A stretch of DNA of 64,000 nucleotides from Adlercreutzia rubneri (GCF_009755265.1 NZ_WPOO01000013.1:1-64000); one strand, 5' to 3'; positions 9,485-17,751 are shown, counted from the stretch's first letter. Numbers and translations are program-made. Notes: generated by a model from the sequence alone, not told the origin.

Positions 9485-9532
9485 GCATTGCGGATCAAGA
9501 GAATTCCGCAGTACTTTGTTTTCTGATTGGGA

Positions 9533-9552
9533 GGGGCGACCGAGGTCGCCCC
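9533..9552. terminator. GGGGCGACC palindrome between convergent genes
   Basis: Perfect 9-bp arms GGGGCGACC and GGTCGCCCC flank a GA dinucleotide, between the convergent PIN toxin and acetyltransferase genes. There is no clear T-run, so bidirectional termination is likely rather than proven. The same palindrome recurs at 23167-23186. Confidence 0.55.
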
Positions 9553-9577
9553 TATGGAGGCTGACTCGCGGGGCCAG

Positions 9578-10243
9578 CTACTGCAGCTTCTTCTCCATGA
9601 TGTAGTCGTCCATGATGTAGCCGTCGCCGATGTCGGTTTCCGCGGCGTCGATGACCTCGAAGCCCTTCGCCTTGTAGGCGCGGATGGCCATCTCGTTGCG
9701 CTTGTTCACTGTGAGATAGAGGGCATCCAGACCGCGCTCGCGGGCGAGGCGCTCGTAGAAGCGGATGGTGGCCGAGCACAGGCCCTCGCCGCGGTGCTCC
9801 TTCAGCAGGTAGATCTTCGAGATGAAGAAGCGGTTCGTGTCCGTCTCCACGTGCCCTCCGGTGTAGCCGACGATGCGGGGGACGGCGGCCGTGCGGGCGA
9901 AGTCCTCGGTGTCGTGGGCCAACTCGTCGTCGCGGTCGGATTCCACGTCGTCGTTGACGCGGCCGGCTACGGTGTCGCCCTGGTCGTGGATGTCGGCGCC
10001 GTGCGTCGCCGCGCCCAGCTCGTGGGGCGTCTCGTCCTCGTGCTGCATGATGAAGAAGTACTCGTAGCCATTGTCGGCAATGTCGGTGCGGAAGGCATTC
10101 AGGCTCTGGAACTTCTCCACCATGTAGTCGGTCTGCGCTTGGCCGATGATGGCCGGCCAGTACTCGTTCCAAATATGGTAGGCCATATGGGCCAGGGCCT
10201 CGACCTCTTCGTCGCGCTCGACCTGTCGAAATGTAACGCTCAT
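9578..10243 (-). CDS. GNAT family N-acetyltransferase
   Basis: This 221-residue cytosolic acetyl-CoA-dependent transferase has a GNAT core in two parts. The N-terminal half runs to YEYFFIMQ. The acetyl-CoA site lies in the second half: ISKIYLLKEHRGEGLCSATI (R-G-x-G-type loop), then LYLTVNKRNEMAIRAYKAKGF. The parts are separated by an acidic insertion at residues 68-120, absent from minimal GNATs. The start is ATG at 10243, preceded by GGAAGGA; upstream in-frame codons would reach into the adjacent repeat element. Substrate is unknown. Confidence 0.85.
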   Translation of the reverse strand: MSVTFRQVERDEEVEALAHMAYHIWNEYWPAIIGQAQTDYMVEKFQSLNAFRTDIADNGYEYFFIMQHEDETPHELGAATHGADIHDQGDTVAGRVNDDVESDRDDELAHDTEDFARTAAVPRIVGYTGGHVETDTNRFFISKIYLLKEHRGEGLCSATIRFYERLARERGLDALYLTVNKRNEMAIRAYKAKGFEVIDAAETDIGDGYIMDDYIMEKKLQ

Positions 10244-10260
10244 GAGTGCATCCTTCCGCG

Positions 10261-10293
10261 TTGTGACAAAACTTTTCGAAAAAGTGGTCACAA
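10261..10293. repeat. Hairpin upstream of the acetyltransferase gene
   Basis: TTGTGAC pairs with GTCACAA around an inner AACTTTT/AAAAAGT stem. The hairpin lies in the 5' region of the minus-strand acetyltransferase gene and overlaps the left arm of the larger element at 10285-10436. It could act in mRNA or as a protein-binding palindrome. Confidence 0.5.
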
Positions 10294-10436
10294 AATCGAG
10301 TTCTGGGTTTTCTTTATGGGCGATACGACCCAATTAACGGTTGCGACTTTGTGTAGTATATCGTTTAGCGATATATTCCTCTTGCTCTTATGTCGTCTTG
10401 AGGTCTGCAAAAACCCAGAACTCGATTTTGTGACCA
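10285..10436. mobile_element. 152-bp MITE-like element with 27-bp perfect inverted repeats
   Basis: A perfect 27-bp inverted repeat bounds the element at 10285-10311 and 10410-10436; the left arm begins TGGTCACAAAATCGAG. The 98-bp interior codes for nothing but contains the palindrome ATATCG-5-CGATAT (about 10358-10374). Size, long terminal repeats and non-coding interior resemble a miniature inverted-repeat element or a large regulatory hairpin. No target-site duplication is obvious at the edges. Confidence 0.55.
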
Positions 10437-10543
10437 AATCGCGCCGATTCTTTGTAAAGGCAACGCTGCCATTGTAATGCTTCGGCGATCTGTGACGGGA
10501 CGCGCGGGCATTTGTTTCCGCCCAGTAACAAGGAATGGTCGCC

Positions 10544-10574
10544 AGTGTTAACACTTATTTTTGAGGGGGTTAAC
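10544..10574. promoter_or_regulatory. Candidate operator upstream of amtB
   Basis: A perfect 12-bp palindrome, AGTGTTAACACT (10544-10555), is followed by a further GTTAAC half (10569-10574), about 170 bases before the ammonium transporter gene. A nitrogen-responsive regulator is a plausible binder, but the motif does not match a consensus I can name with certainty. Confidence 0.35.
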
Positions 10575-10621
10575 AATCATCGTTGAGCGCGCAGGTCACC
10601 AGGTGCCGTGGAACAATCGGG

Positions 10622-10700
10622 GTGTCCTTGCCGTTGGGCATCTTGGGCGACAAGGGGTGGGGAGGCCCGCGCGGTGCGGCGCGCGGCGCCTCCCGACCTC
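10622..10700 (+). other. GC-rich structured leader before amtB
   Basis: Two potential hairpins follow one another. One pairs CCTTG with CAAGG (about 10625-10653). The other pairs GGAGGC with GCGCCTCC around CG-rich arms (about 10660-10695). They would sit in the amtB 5' leader. No known riboswitch consensus was recognised. Confidence 0.3.
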
Positions 10701-10742
10701 TTTTCGCCGAGGGCCCGCGAACTGTGAAAGGGGTTGATCGCG

Positions 10743-12068
10743 ATGATTGACACCGGTTCCACTGGGTTCATGCTCGTCTGCGCCATGCTGGTGCTGCTCA
10801 TGACGCCCGGACTCGCCTTCTTCTATGGAGGTCTCTCCCGTCGCAAGAACGTCGTGAACACCATGGTGATGGTGTTCGGCGTGCTCGGCATCGTTGGGGT
10901 TATGTGGGTCGTTTGCGGTTGGTCGTTCGCCTACGGCGGCGACGGCTCGTTGCCGTTTTTCGGCGGCCTCGACCAGATCGGGTGCCTGAGCGCCGTGAAC
11001 GACATGGTGGCCGAGGCCGAAGGCACACCTGACGCCTTCGCGGTGCTGTCCGGCCAAGGAGCGCTGGCCAACGACCCCGAGTTAGCGGCGGGCTATCCGG
11101 CCATTATCGACATCGTCTTCCAGATGGCCTTCGCCATGATCACCTGCGCCATCATCACCGGTGCTGTAGCTGGACGCATGAAGTTCGGCGCCGTATGCGC
11201 GTTCGTGGCCGTGTGGGTCGTCGTGGTGTACGCGCCGCTCGCCCATATGGTGTGGGGCGGTGACGGCTCGCTCATTGGCGACATGATCGGGGCCCTGGAC
11301 TTCGCCGGCGGCGATGTGGTGCACATCTCCTCGGGCCTCACCGGGCTCATCCTCTGCCTTATGCTGGGGCGGCGCAAAGGGTTTGCGGTGCTGTCTTACC
11401 GCCCGCACAATGTGCCCTTTGTGGCCCTGGGCGCGGCGCTTCTGTGGTTCGGCTGGTTCGGTTTCAACGCTGGCAGCGAGTTCGCCGCCGATGGCGTGGC
11501 GGGTCTCGCGCTGCTGAACACCGTGGCCGCGAGCGCCGCCGGCGTGCTTTCCTGGATGATCACCGAGCGCATCACAGTGGGGAAGTGCACGCTCGTCGGC
11601 GCGGCGACGGGCCTGGTGGCCGGCCTTGTGGCCATCACCCCGGCGGCAGGGTTCGTGGAGCCCTGGGCGGCGATCGTCATGGGACTTATCGTGAGCCCCA
11701 TCGTGTACGCGGCCATTTCCCAGGCCAAGCGGCGCCTCGGCTACGATGACGCGCTGGACGCCTTCGGCTGCCACTGCGTCGGCGGCATCGTGGGCGGCAT
11801 CCTCACGGGTCTGTTCTGCGTGCCCGGGCTCTCCTGGACCGAGCACGGCGGCCTTCTGTACACCGGCGACTGGTCGCTTCTGGGCTCGCAGGTGCTGGGC
11901 ATCCTGGTGACCATCGCCTTCGTGGCCATCGCGGACGTAGTGCTGGGGCTTATCATCAAGGCCTGCTTCAAGGGCAGCTTGCGGGTGAGCGCCGAGGATG
12001 AGGCGGCTGGGCTCGATGTGGCCGTCCATGGCGAGTCGGCCTATCCGGCCTACCTGGGTCTGGACTAG
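10743..12068 (+). CDS. amtB: Ammonium transporter
   Basis: This roughly 441-residue polytopic Amt/Mep/Rh protein has about 11 membrane helices. Family marks are FFYGGLSRRKNVVNTM near the N-terminus, GGDVVHISSGLTGL with the first pore His, GWFGFNAGSEF, and DAFGCHCVGGIVGGI with the second pore His. It moves ammonia/ammonium into the cell. ATG 10743 is preferred over TTG 10734 because AAAGGGG (10727-10733) would abut the TTG. The PII gene begins 33 bases downstream, the classic amtB-glnK pairing in which PII blocks the channel when nitrogen is plentiful. Confidence 0.95.
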   Translation: MIDTGSTGFMLVCAMLVLLMTPGLAFFYGGLSRRKNVVNTMVMVFGVLGIVGVMWVVCGWSFAYGGDGSLPFFGGLDQIGCLSAVNDMVAEAEGTPDAFAVLSGQGALANDPELAAGYPAIIDIVFQMAFAMITCAIITGAVAGRMKFGAVCAFVAVWVVVVYAPLAHMVWGGDGSLIGDMIGALDFAGGDVVHISSGLTGLILCLMLGRRKGFAVLSYRPHNVPFVALGAALLWFGWFGFNAGSEFAADGVAGLALLNTVAASAAGVLSWMITERITVGKCTLVGAATGLVAGLVAITPAAGFVEPWAAIVMGLIVSPIVYAAISQAKRRLGYDDALDAFGCHCVGGIVGGILTGLFCVPGLSWTEHGGLLYTGDWSLLGSQVLGILVTIAFVAIADVVLGLIIKACFKGSLRVSAEDEAAGLDVAVHGESAYPAYLGLD

Positions 12069-12101
12069 CACGGCGGAGCGATTGAGAAAGGAGTTGCGGC
12101 T

Positions 12102-12440
12102 ATGAAACGAGTAACGGCTATTGTGCGGCCCGAGAAGATGGAGCCGCTGAAGGATGCCCTGTTCGCCGCCGATGTGAAGGGCATGACCATCTCGCAGGTG
12201 CACGGCTGCGGCGCCCAGCACGGCTGGAGCGAGTACGTGCGCGGCACCGAAGTGATGCTGAACATGGTGCCGAAGGTGAAATTCGAGGTAGTGGTGGAAG
12301 ACGACGCGGTGGACGCGCTGGTGGACACCATCGTGGGCGCCGCCCGCACCGGCGAGGTGGGCGACGGCAAGATCTTCGTGGCGCCTGTGGAGGAAGTGGT
12401 GCGCATCCGCACCGGCGAGCGCGGCGCGACGGCGGTGTAG
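12102..12440 (+). CDS. PII nitrogen regulatory protein (GlnB/GlnK) lacking Tyr51
   Basis: This 112-residue PII signal protein aligns without gaps to E. coli GlnB through the T-loop. It keeps Gln39 and Lys58, and has the C-terminal signature TGEVGDGKIFVAPVEEVVRIR. At the uridylylation/adenylylation position it has Val instead of Tyr51 (RGTEVMLN where GlnB has RGAEYMVD). It can probably still bind ATP/ADP and 2-oxoglutarate and gate AmtB, but cannot be modified at the classical tyrosine. A Tyr at position 45 remains. It is transcribed with amtB. Confidence 0.93.
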   Translation: MKRVTAIVRPEKMEPLKDALFAADVKGMTISQVHGCGAQHGWSEYVRGTEVMLNMVPKVKFEVVVEDDAVDALVDTIVGAARTGEVGDGKIFVAPVEEVVRIRTGERGATAV

Positions 12441-12491
12441 GCCACAATGCGGTACAATCTCGCCGAAACAAGGTGCGAGAAAGGAACCGAC

Positions 12492-12752
12492 ATGCACACC
12501 TACATTCCCCGCGGCGTCTGCTCCCGTCAGATCGATGTGGAACTGGACGGCGACACCATCAAGAGCGTCCAGTTCACCGGCGGCTGCGACGGCAACTTGA
12601 AGGCCATCTCCAAGCTGGTGGCTGGCCAGAACGTCGACGACATCGTCGCCATGATGGAGGGCCACACCTGCGGGCGGCGCTCTACCTCCTGCGTGGATCA
12701 GATGACCAAGGCCATCCGCGAGGCCCAAGCAAAAGCCGCTGAGGAAGCGTAA
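12492..12752 (+). CDS. TSCPD domain protein
   Basis: This 86-residue protein has the TSCPD-domain pattern: VCSRQIDVELDGDTI, VQFTGGCDGNLKAISKLV and CGRRSTSCVDQMTKAI. It belongs to the small stand-alone family (TIGR03905-like), related to the C-terminal domain of some ribonucleotide reductases and NrdR-associated proteins. Its conserved Cys residues could bind metal or be redox-active; function is unknown. ATG 12492 is preferred over 12447 because AAAGGA lies just upstream and the family starts there. A TACAAT at 12453-12458 may be its own -10. Confidence 0.8.
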   Translation: MHTYIPRGVCSRQIDVELDGDTIKSVQFTGGCDGNLKAISKLVAGQNVDDIVAMMEGHTCGRRSTSCVDQMTKAIREAQAKAAEEA

Positions 12753-12778
12753 GGCGATCCCAGCTGCGGTTCACCCAA

Positions 12779-12806
12779 GGGCCCGGACTCATGTCCGGGC
12801 CCTTTT
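12779..12806. terminator. Bidirectional terminator
   Basis: Perfect 10-bp arms GGGCCCGGAC and GTCCGGGCCC enclose TCAT, followed by TTTT on the + strand. It sits between the convergent TSCPD and phosphate transporter genes; the latter's stop is directly adjacent. Confidence 0.9.
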
Positions 12807-13853
12807 CTACAGCATCATGAACAGCTTGGCCAAGGCCCAGCCGATAAATCCGCAGCAGGGGAAGGTGAGCACCCAGGCCCACACCATACGGCGGGCGACG
12901 CCCCAGTTCACGCGGCGGAAGCTCTTCGAGGCGCCTACGCCCATGATGGAGGCGGTGGAGCAGTGGGAAGTGGAGACGGGCATGCCGGTCATGGATGCCA
13001 CGAACAGCGTGATCACCGTGGAGAGGGAGGCCGCCACGCCCTGGTACTTCTCCAGCGACACCATGTCCATGGCCACGGACTTGATGATGCGCTTGCCGCC
13101 GAGAAGCGTGCCCAGCGACATGGCCGCTGAGCAGATGATCATGAGCCACAGGGGGAAGTCGGTGGCGCCGCTCGTCTCCATGCCGAAGGCGAGCGCGATG
13201 CCCAAAAGCCCGATGGACATGAACTTCTGCCCGTCCTGGGCGCCGTGGAGGAACGACAGCGCGCAGGCGCAGATGTCCTGCAGCACCATGCACACCTTGT
13301 TGCCGCGCTGGCGGTTGACGCCGGAGAAGAGAAACTCGATGATCTTGGTGGTGGTCATACCGAGGATGAAGCCGCCCACCAGCGAGAACACCATGCCGTA
13401 GATGACGAGCATCCACTCGGAGAGCACGACGCCGGCAAGCCCGTTCAGCGCGATGGCCCCGCCGGTGACGCCGGCGATGAGCGAGTGGGACTTGCTGGCG
13501 GGAATGCCCCAGAACCAACAGAAGACGCCCCAGCCGATGGAGCCTATCATGGCGGCTATGAGCGCGAGTAGCGCCTGGTGGGTGTTGCCGGAGAAATCGA
13601 CCATGTTGAACATGGTGTGGGCCACGGCCGTGGAGATGTAGGTCATGCCCACCAGCCCCACGAAGTTGAACACGGCAGCGAGCGCGAGGGCGGCGCCGGG
13701 GGTGAGGCAGCGGGTGGAGACCGCGCTGGCGATGGCGTTGGGGGCGTCGGTGGCGCCCGAGATGATGGTCACGCCGATGACCAGCGCCAGAATGCCGAGC
13801 AGGATCGGATGATTTCCTGCCTGCGAGAGGAACACCGAAAGAGTCAATTCCAT
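12807..13853 (-). CDS. Inorganic phosphate transporter (PiT family)
   Basis: This 348-residue membrane protein has about ten hydrophobic helices. It carries both PiT signature repeats: GATDAPNAIASAVSTR near residue 35 and GALAFGMET-type/PVSTSHCSTASIMGVG in the second half. It should import phosphate (or sulfate) by cation symport. It has no adjacent PhoU-like regulator, though many PiT genes do. It is transcribed towards the TSCPD gene and shares its terminator. Confidence 0.92.
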   Translation of the reverse strand: MELTLSVFLSQAGNHPILLGILALVIGVTIISGATDAPNAIASAVSTRCLTPGAALALAAVFNFVGLVGMTYISTAVAHTMFNMVDFSGNTHQALLALIAAMIGSIGWGVFCWFWGIPASKSHSLIAGVTGGAIALNGLAGVVLSEWMLVIYGMVFSLVGGFILGMTTTKIIEFLFSGVNRQRGNKVCMVLQDICACALSFLHGAQDGQKFMSIGLLGIALAFGMETSGATDFPLWLMIICSAAMSLGTLLGGKRIIKSVAMDMVSLEKYQGVAASLSTVITLFVASMTGMPVSTSHCSTASIMGVGASKSFRRVNWGVARRMVWAWVLTFPCCGFIGWALAKLFMML

Positions 13854-13995
13854 GGCTGAGCCTTATCCCGATGAAGCCGACCGGACGCAAACGCATCCTC
13901 TCATTCTAGCGCAACGTCTGCGCTCACGAAAGATGATGCGGAAAGTAAAGAATAGGGCGAGGAGGCCCTGCGTGAGCTGGACGTGCATCAGATTA

Positions 13996-14026
13996 TACTT
14001 TGAAGTATAATACTTTGAAGTATAAT
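13996..14026 (+). promoter_or_regulatory. Duplicated palindromic promoter of the AAA ATPase gene
   Basis: TACTTTGAAGTATAA occurs twice head-to-tail (13996-14010, 14011-14025). Each copy contains the palindrome ATACTTTGAAGTAT and creates a TATAAT (14006-14011, 14021-14026). TTGAAG at 14000-14005 could serve as -35 for the second -10 with a 15-base spacer. The exact tandem copy could expand or contract by slippage. Confidence 0.6.
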
Positions 14027-14063
14027 ATCCCTCCAACGAAGCATGGGAGAGAAAGGGGCAATT

Positions 14064-15464
14064 GTGGACGCGTTCGTCGATCGCACTGAAGAACTCGCCG
14101 CCTTGGAGGAGCAGTTCGCCGACCACCAGGCGGCCATGGTGGTCATCTACGGCCGGCGCCGCATCGGGAAGACGGCGCTCATCACCGAGTTCGTCCGCGA
14201 CAAGCGCGCGCTGTACTTCCTGGCGACGGAGGAGTCGGAGGAACAGAACCGCGCGGCCTTCCAGAAACAGGTGGCCGCGTTCACGGGCGACGAGCTGCTC
14301 GGCCAGGTGTCTGTCGACAACTGGGACGTTCTCTTCGACCGTCTGACGAGCGACGGCGAGCGCCTCGTCGTCGCGCTGGACGAGTTCCAGTACCTCGGCA
14401 AGGCGAACCCGGCGTTCCCCTCCGTCTTCCAGCGCATCTGGGACACGATGCTTTCCAAGCGCAACGTGATGGTCATCCTGTGCGGCTCGCTCATCTCGCT
14501 CATGGAAAGCCAGGTGCTCTCCTATAGCAGCCCCCTCTACGGGAGGCGCACCGCGCAGGTTCGCATGAAGCAGATTCCCTTTCGGTTCTACCGGGATTTC
14601 TTCTCGAAGGAGATCGGGCGCCGCGAACTGGTCGAGCTCTACAGCGTCACGGGCGGCGTCCCCAAGTACATCGAGAGCTTCAGGGGCGTGGACGATGTGT
14701 ACCGCGGCATCGAGAAGAGCGTTTTGAACTCCAGCAGCTATCTGTACGACGAGCCGAACTTCCTTCTGTCGAAGGAGGTGAGCGAGGTGGGAACCTATTT
14801 CTCCATTTTGAAGGCGGTGGCGGCGGGCAACCGCAAGAGCGGGGAGATCGCCGCGGCGCTGAACGTGAGGCAGACGGGGCTGTCGAAGTACCTGAAAGTG
14901 CTCGAGCGGCTCGATGTGCTGGAGCGCGTGGTGCCCGTGACGGAGGAGAACCCCGAGAAGAGCAAGAAGGGCCTCTACCGCATCAAGGACAACTACCTGC
15001 GCTTCTGGTTCCGCTTCGTCTTTCCCCAGATGGGGCTGTTGGAGACGGGGCGGCGGGCGGAGGCGCTGAAGACGATCAGGAACAACTTCGTCGACGGGCA
15101 GGTCGCCTACGTGTACGAGGACGTGTGCCGCGACCGCCTGTGGGATGCGGGCGCGGAAGGGGCGCTCCCCTTCATGCCCGAGCGGGTGGGCGCTTGGTGG
15201 GGCGCACGCGATGTGGAGCTGGACGTTGTGGGGCTGGGCGCCGAAGAGGGCCGAGCGGTGTTCGGCGAGTGCAAGTTCTGGGCGAGGCCCGTGGGCGCCA
15301 ATGTGCTGAGGCACTTGGAAGAGCAGGCTCGAAAGGCCCTGGACGACCCCTCTTTTCGGCGCTTTGGCGGCCCGCCCGTCTATGTCCTCTTCAGTATAGG
15401 CGGGTTTACCGATGAGGTGCGTAGCGAGGCGCGCGCCCGGAAGGACGTGCTGCTGCTTTCGTAG
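14064..15464 (+). CDS. Archaeal-type AAA ATPase with DUF234 C-terminus
   Basis: This roughly 466-residue protein has a P-loop in VVIYGRRRIGKTALITEF (about residues 25-42), a Walker B-like RLVVALDEFQYL, and a middle winged-helix segment (GEIAAALNVRQTGLSKYLKVL). Its C-terminal domain has ELDVVGLGAEEGRAVFGECK, matching the D-xn-ExK nuclease-like signature of DUF234. The family is widespread, mobile and functionally unclear. GTG 14064 is preferred because GAAAGGGG lies 6 bases upstream; ATG 14043 is the alternative. The AT-rich duplicated promoter contrasts with the GC-rich surroundings and suggests acquisition. Confidence 0.85.
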   Translation: MDAFVDRTEELAALEEQFADHQAAMVVIYGRRRIGKTALITEFVRDKRALYFLATEESEEQNRAAFQKQVAAFTGDELLGQVSVDNWDVLFDRLTSDGERLVVALDEFQYLGKANPAFPSVFQRIWDTMLSKRNVMVILCGSLISLMESQVLSYSSPLYGRRTAQVRMKQIPFRFYRDFFSKEIGRRELVELYSVTGGVPKYIESFRGVDDVYRGIEKSVLNSSSYLYDEPNFLLSKEVSEVGTYFSILKAVAAGNRKSGEIAAALNVRQTGLSKYLKVLERLDVLERVVPVTEENPEKSKKGLYRIKDNYLRFWFRFVFPQMGLLETGRRAEALKTIRNNFVDGQVAYVYEDVCRDRLWDAGAEGALPFMPERVGAWWGARDVELDVVGLGAEEGRAVFGECKFWARPVGANVLRHLEEQARKALDDPSFRRFGGPPVYVLFSIGGFTDEVRSEARARKDVLLLS

Positions 15465-15568
15465 GGCGCCTTCGACGCGCTGAGGGCTCTTCTTGGCCGC
15501 CTTGTGGGCGCGCTGCGAAAAATGTCGGCACTCGGGGAAAATTCACAATGAAGCGCGCGCGAGCGGTG

Positions 15569-15600
15569 CTATACTGGGCGGGCTTGCCGATAGGCGGCAA
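15569..15600 (+). promoter_or_regulatory. rpsA promoter -10 and leader hairpin
   Basis: TATACT at 15569-15574 is a good -10, without a clear -35. It is followed by a perfect 7-bp hairpin, CTTGCCG (15582-15588) with CGGCAAG (15594-15600), in the 130-base leader of the S1 gene. Leader autoregulation by S1 is known in other bacteria; here it is only a possibility. Confidence 0.35.
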
Positions 15601-15727
15601 GTGTAAGTATCTGTTGGCCCCCGAGACATGTTTGTTGCACCGCGATCCTTGCTTCTGCAAGCGAACATGGTACGTATCAACCATCATGACGAAGGGTCCC
15701 TGATTTAGTTTTTGAAAGGGGTCCGTT

Positions 15728-16948
15728 TTGACCGAAATCAAGAACACCTCCGTGATCGACTTCTCCGACATCTCCGATGAGCAGATGAACGAGATGATCG
15801 ACGGCACGCTGACCGAGTTCGACGAGGGCGATCTCGTCGACGGTACCGTCGTCAAGCTGGAGCACGACGAGGTGCTGGTGGACATCGGCTTCAAGAGCGA
15901 GGGCGTCATCCCGGCCCGCGAGCTGTCCATCCGCAAGGATGCCGATCCGTCCGACATCGTGAGCCTGGGCGACAAGATCGAGGCTCTGGTTCTCCAGAAG
16001 GAGGACAAGGACGGCCGCCTCATCCTCTCCAAGAAGCGCGCCGAGTACGAGCGTGCCTGGATTTCCGTCGAGGAGAAGTTCAAGGCCGGCGAAGTGGTCA
16101 CCGGCGAGGTCATCGAGGTGGTCAAGGGCGGTCTTATCCTGGACATCGGCCTGCGCGGCTTCCTTCCGGCCTCTCTCGTGGACCTGCGCCGCGTGAAGGA
16201 TCTGGACGCCTACCTGGGCACCGAGATCGAGGCCCGCGTCATCGAGATGGACCGCAACCGCAACAACGTCGTGCTGTCTCGCCGCGTTCTCTTGGAGGAG
16301 GGCCGCAAGAACGAGCGCGCCGAGATCCTCTCCAAGCTCTCCAAGGGCATGCGCCTCAAGGGCAACGTGTCCTCCATCGTGGACTTCGGCGCCTTCGTGG
16401 ATCTGGGCGGCATCGACGGCCTGGTGCACATCTCCGAGCTGTCTTGGAACCATGTCAACCATCCCTCCGAGGTCGTCAAGGTGGGCGACGAGGTGGAGGT
16501 CGAGGTGCTCGACGTCGATCTGCAGCGCGAGCGCATCTCCCTCGGTCTCAAGCAGACCACGCCCGACCCGTGGATCCAGCTGGTGGAGAACTACCCGGTG
16601 GGCACCATCGTCGACGGCAAGGTCACCAAGATCGTGCCCTTCGGCGCCTTCGTCGAGCTGGGCGACTCCATCGAGGGCCTGGTGCACATCTCCGAGATGG
16701 CCGGCCGCCACATCGATACCCCGGCGCAGGTCGTGCATGCGGGCGACGATGTGAAGGTGAAGGTCACGGGGATCAACCCGGAGCGCCGCCGCATCTCCCT
16801 GTCCATGAAGGCCGCCGCCGAGGAGCTCGGCTTCGAGATCGACGTGGACGAGTCGGTGCAGGCCGAGGAGAAGCCGGCCCGCCGCAAGAAGGACGAGGCT
16901 CCGGCCGAGGCCGAGGTCGTCGAGGTGGAGACCGTCGACGCCGAGTAG
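15728..16948 (+). CDS. rpsA: 30S ribosomal protein S1
   Basis: This 406-residue RNA-binding protein has four S1 (OB-fold) domains, at about residues 35-105, 120-190, 205-275 and 290-360. The third and fourth carry FGAFVDLGGIDGLVHISELS and FGAFVELGDSIEGLVHISEM. An acidic Glu/Ala/Val tail follows. The start is TTG 15728 with GAAAGGGG about 8 bases upstream. S1 helps load mRNA on the 30S subunit; four-domain forms are usual in Actinobacteria. A strong terminator follows. Confidence 0.94.
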   Translation: MTEIKNTSVIDFSDISDEQMNEMIDGTLTEFDEGDLVDGTVVKLEHDEVLVDIGFKSEGVIPARELSIRKDADPSDIVSLGDKIEALVLQKEDKDGRLILSKKRAEYERAWISVEEKFKAGEVVTGEVIEVVKGGLILDIGLRGFLPASLVDLRRVKDLDAYLGTEIEARVIEMDRNRNNVVLSRRVLLEEGRKNERAEILSKLSKGMRLKGNVSSIVDFGAFVDLGGIDGLVHISELSWNHVNHPSEVVKVGDEVEVEVLDVDLQRERISLGLKQTTPDPWIQLVENYPVGTIVDGKVTKIVPFGAFVELGDSIEGLVHISEMAGRHIDTPAQVVHAGDDVKVKVTGINPERRRISLSMKAAAEELGFEIDVDESVQAEEKPARRKKDEAPAEAEVVEVETVDAE

Positions 16949-16990
16949 CCTCTGCGGGTTCGTGCGACTGCGAACGACCAGTGACTTTTC

Positions 16991-17016
16991 AAAGGCCGCT
17001 CTTCGGAGCGGCCTTT
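16991..17016 (+). terminator. rpsA terminator
   Basis: Perfect 11-bp arms AAAGGCCGCTC and GAGCGGCCTTT enclose a TTCG tetraloop, followed by CTCGTGT. It lies 43 bases past the rpsA stop. Confidence 0.9.
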
Positions 17017-17089
17017 CTCGTGTATGATGGTTCCGTTGAATTACTTGGGTATGATCGCGCGAAGGTGCGCGGTTTTGGAGGAGGTTCGC

Positions 17090-17689
17090 ATGAAGAAGCT
17101 GTTTCTCATCGGCGGCATGGGCGCCGGCAAGTCCACGGCGCGCAAGGCGCTCACCGACGAGGGCCTGGCTTGGATCGATCTCGATCAGGTGGGGCACGAG
17201 GTGCTCATGTGGGACACGGTGAAGGACGATTTGCGCGGAGCGTTCGGCGATGACATCTTCGATGAGAACGGGGAAGTGGTGCGCAGCGCCCTGGCCGCCA
17301 AGGCCTTCGCGACGCCGGCCGCCACGCGCAAGCTGAACACCATCACGATGCCCCGCATCGAGGAGCGCTACACCGACCTCATCGACGGCTTCGAGGCCGA
17401 GGGCAAGCCTGCCGTGGTGGTGGAGTACTCGGTGTTCCGCAACCGCCAGCAGTCGCTGGCTTACGGGGCCGATGTCGTCATGGCCGTGCTGGCGCCGCTG
17501 GAGGTGCGCATCGAGCGCGCCGTGAAGTCGGGCTTTTCCGAGGAGGACGTGCGTGCCCGCATCGCCCGCCAGATCACCGACGCCGATCGCATCGAGGCGT
17601 CGGATGTCGTTTTCAACAACGACGGCACCCCCGACGAGCTGCGCAACGAGGTCATCTCCTGGTGGAACGAGTACAAGAAGACGATCTAG
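17090..17689 (+). CDS. coaE: Dephospho-CoA kinase
   Basis: This 199-residue P-loop kinase catalyses the last step of coenzyme A synthesis, phosphorylating the 3'-hydroxyl of dephospho-CoA. The Walker A is LIGGMGAGKSTARKAL at the N-terminus. It is followed by the family's WIDLDQVGHEVL and, later, VVVEYSVFRNRQ and ARIARQITDADRIEASDVV. ATG 17090 has GGAGGAGG at 17077-17084; the longer frame from 17024 overlaps the rpsA terminator region and is rejected. Confidence 0.9.
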   Translation: MKKLFLIGGMGAGKSTARKALTDEGLAWIDLDQVGHEVLMWDTVKDDLRGAFGDDIFDENGEVVRSALAAKAFATPAATRKLNTITMPRIEERYTDLIDGFEAEGKPAVVVEYSVFRNRQQSLAYGADVVMAVLAPLEVRIERAVKSGFSEEDVRARIARQITDADRIEASDVVFNNDGTPDELRNEVISWWNEYKKTI

Positions 17690-17714
17690 TGGGATGTATT
17701 CTCAGGTTTTAGCG

Positions 17715-17751
17715 AAGGCCCTGAGAGCGCTAGTTCTCGGGGCCTTGCTTT
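17715..17751 (+). terminator. coaE terminator
   Basis: AAGGCCCTGAGA (17715-17726) pairs with TCTCGGGGCCTT (17735-17746), one G-T wobble, 8-base loop, followed by GCTTT. It overlaps the 3' end of a possible minus-strand small gene. Confidence 0.7.

Noticed and set aside
11082..12728. 548-residue antisense frame across amtB and PII genes
   Set aside because: Crosses two well-supported genes and a terminator-free gap; no domain signature.
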